DNA of 64,000 nucleotides from Deinococcus yavapaiensis KR-236 (GTDB lineage: Bacteria; Deinococcota; Deinococci; Deinococcales; Deinococcaceae): NCBI RefSeq assembly GCF_003217515.1, contig NZ_QJSX01000010.1, positions 62,001 to 126,000 on the forward strand. The letters run 5' to 3'. The notes beneath the pieces are model-generated. The model saw nothing but the letters and a program-made list of their open reading frames with translations. It was not told the DNA's origin and searched no databases. Of the stretch, positions 62,997 to 64,000 are shown one piece after another. Numbering within the stretch: the first letter of the stretch is position 1; every line of letters starts with the position of its first letter. A program made the position numbers and the translations under genes.

Positions 62997-63728
62997 TCAG
63001 GACGTGGGCCGAGGGCGCGAACGTACGGCTTGCTCGGCCGCGCGGCGCACGCGCGCCAAGAGGGAGCGTTCGCGGGAGAGAAAGCGGGAGGTGGGAAGTT
63101 GCACCCCGATCGCCGCGACGACGTCCCCGTCGTGCACGAGCGGCACCCCGAGCGCGCAGTAACCGGAGATCCACTCCTCGACGGCGTGGGCGAAGCCTTG
63201 CTGCCGCACGCGGGCGAGCTCACCTTGCCATTCGTCGAGGGTGGTGATGGTGCTCGGCGTGAACTTCACGAACGTCGGAGGAGGCAGATCGGCGTGCGCG
63301 TAGAGGATCTTGCCGGCGATCGTCGCGTTGGCCGGCAGCACGAAGTCGGTCTGCAAGGCGTCGGGTGGAGCGTCGGGGTCGCCGAGGGCGCGGTTGATGC
63401 ACACCACGCGGGCATCTTCGAGGACGCACAGGAAACCGAGCGAGTTCGTGGCGAGGGCGAGATCGGCGAGCGCGGTTCTCGCGGGCGTGAACCACGGAAG
63501 GCTGGCCGTGAGCTCGGCGCCGAGTTCCGCCAAGTTCCAGCTCAGGCGGTAGCGGCCCTTGGAAGTGCGGCGCAGGAACCCGGCGGCGGCGAGGCTCGAG
63601 AGGTAAGCGTGCGTGGTGGCGCGCGCCAAACTTAGGTGAGCGGCGAGGTCGCGAACGCCCCACTCGGGCGCCTTGGCAGTGAACGACCTCAGGATCGACG
63701 CGGCCTTTTCGAGCGAGCGGACTTCCAC
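62997..63728 (-). CDS. IclR family regulator beside hutU
   Basis: 243 residues from a GTG with TAGACT 6 nt upstream. The N-terminal winged helix-turn-helix (LEKAASILRSFT, WGVRDLAAHLSLARATTHAYLSSL) binds DNA; the C-terminal IclR effector domain (about 75-240) includes TIAGKILYAH and GYCALGVPLVHDGDVVAAIGV. Divergent from hutU with 73 bp between them, so it probably controls histidine use; a palindrome fits its operator. Confidence 0.9.
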   Translation of the reverse strand: MEVRSLEKAASILRSFTAKAPEWGVRDLAAHLSLARATTHAYLSSLAAAGFLRRTSKGRYRLSWNLAELGAELTASLPWFTPARTALADLALATNSLGFLCVLEDARVVCINRALGDPDAPPDALQTDFVLPANATIAGKILYAHADLPPPTFVKFTPSTITTLDEWQGELARVRQQGFAHAVEEWISGYCALGVPLVHDGDVVAAIGVQLPTSRFLSRERSLLARVRRAAEQAVRSRPRPTS

Positions 63729-63734
63729 CCTTCG

Positions 63735-63740
63735 AGTCTA
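63735..63740 (-). promoter_or_regulatory. -10 element of the IclR gene
   Basis: TAGACT on the minus strand, 6 nt before the GTG. It abuts the palindrome at 63740-63762. Confidence 0.55.
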
Positions 63741-63762
63741 GCGTCCAGCATGGCTGGACGCT
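63740..63762. promoter_or_regulatory. candidate IclR operator
   Basis: AGCGTCCAGC-ATG-GCTGGACGCT, a perfect 10-bp inverted repeat with a 3-bp centre, in the middle of the iclR-hutU intergenic region. It covers the spacer of the iclR promoter and lies about 40 nt before the hutU start. Confidence 0.6.
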
Positions 63763-63801
63763 CTGCTTGAGGGCGCGCGCCGCACGAACGACACTGAAGG
63801 C

Positions 63802-64000
63802 ATGACGACCTCCCCGATCGTGCGAGCGCCGCGCGGCGCGACGCGCACCGCCAAAGGCTGGATTCAGGAAGCGGCGAAGCGCATGTTGATGAACAACCTC
63901 GACCCCGAGGTCGCCGAGCATCCCGAGCAGCTCGTCGTGTACGGCGGGCGCGGCAAGGCGGCGCGTGACTGGCCGAGCTTTCACCGCATCGTCGAGACCC
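63802..64000 (+). CDS. hutU: urocanate hydratase, N-terminal part (gene runs past the window)
   Basis: 66 residues before the window ends. The start MTTSPIVRAPRG is followed by WIQEAAKRMLMNNLDPEVAE and LVVYGGRGKAARDW, the conserved N-terminus of urocanase, which converts urocanate to imidazolonepropionate in histidine degradation. GACACT lies 6 nt before the ATG. Regulator on the other strand. Confidence 0.92.
   Translation, partial: MTTSPIVRAPRGATRTAKGWIQEAAKRMLMNNLDPEVAEHPEQLVVYGGRGKAARDWPSFHRIVET

Overview
The window is a dense chromosomal segment of a high-GC bacterium, most likely a Deinococcus or close relative. The evidence is a lycopene cyclase of the deinococcal kind, an archaeal-type AspRS as used for tRNA-dependent Asn synthesis, a eukaryote-like (type 2) IleRS, and above all the promoter style. 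About twenty genes have an NANNNT -10 hexamer only 5-7 nt before the start codon, as expected for leaderless mRNAs, which are known to be common in Deinococcus. There are no rRNA or tRNA genes, no IS element and no CRISPR array; it reads as core chromosome with a few decayed genes.

Layout. 1-2.0 kb: end of a lycopene cyclase and aspartokinase, convergent. 2.1-5.2 kb: glycolytic operon gap-pgk-tpiA. 5.3-10.5 kb: small repeat protein, X-Pro peptidase/LysM-RlpA/MBL operon, a decayed amine oxidase, an HEAAH protein and a pseudouridine synthase. 10.5-18.4 kb, mostly minus strand: two alpha/beta hydrolases, a lipoprotein, pdxST (vitamin B6), a receiver protein, a metalloprotease-propeller fusion, and rho behind a short ORF. 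18.4-22 kb: Ile T-box and ileS. 22-29.5 kb: methyltransferase, twin hydrolases, AI-2E family permease, aspS (AspRS2) behind an attenuator, a phosphatase and a lipoprotein. 29.6-34.4 kb: acyltransferase and a YnjBCD-like ABC importer. 34.4-38.3 kb: AAC(3)-like gene and leuS behind a second attenuator. 38.4-48.6 kb: secreted heme-binding-like protein, a FixL/FixJ-like two-component pair whose kinase is frameshifted, two secreted proteins, a BTAD/AAA regulator and an NAD-binding protein. 48.7-56.8 kb: decayed DNA, isoaspartyl peptidase, treZ, a PAS kinase, otsA-otsB and a hydrolase. 56.8-64 kb: MoxR/DUF2201 pair, several unknowns, a nucleotidyltransferase, a phosphoesterase, an IclR regulator and the start of hutU (histidine degradation).

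The most interesting theme is RNA-level control of aminoacyl-tRNA synthetases. Three synthetase genes each have a leader with an intrinsic terminator, but with different sensors: a T-box for ileS, a 17-codon leader peptide carrying Asn-Asp-Asp-Asn-Asp for the AspRS2 gene (which should charge both tRNA-Asp and tRNA-Asn), and a 13-codon leader ORF for leuS. Similar tiny leaderless ORFs overlap the starts of otsA and of an unknown gene. The IleRS also has its HxGH signature replaced by ALHH, a change related to one linked with very high mupirocin resistance.
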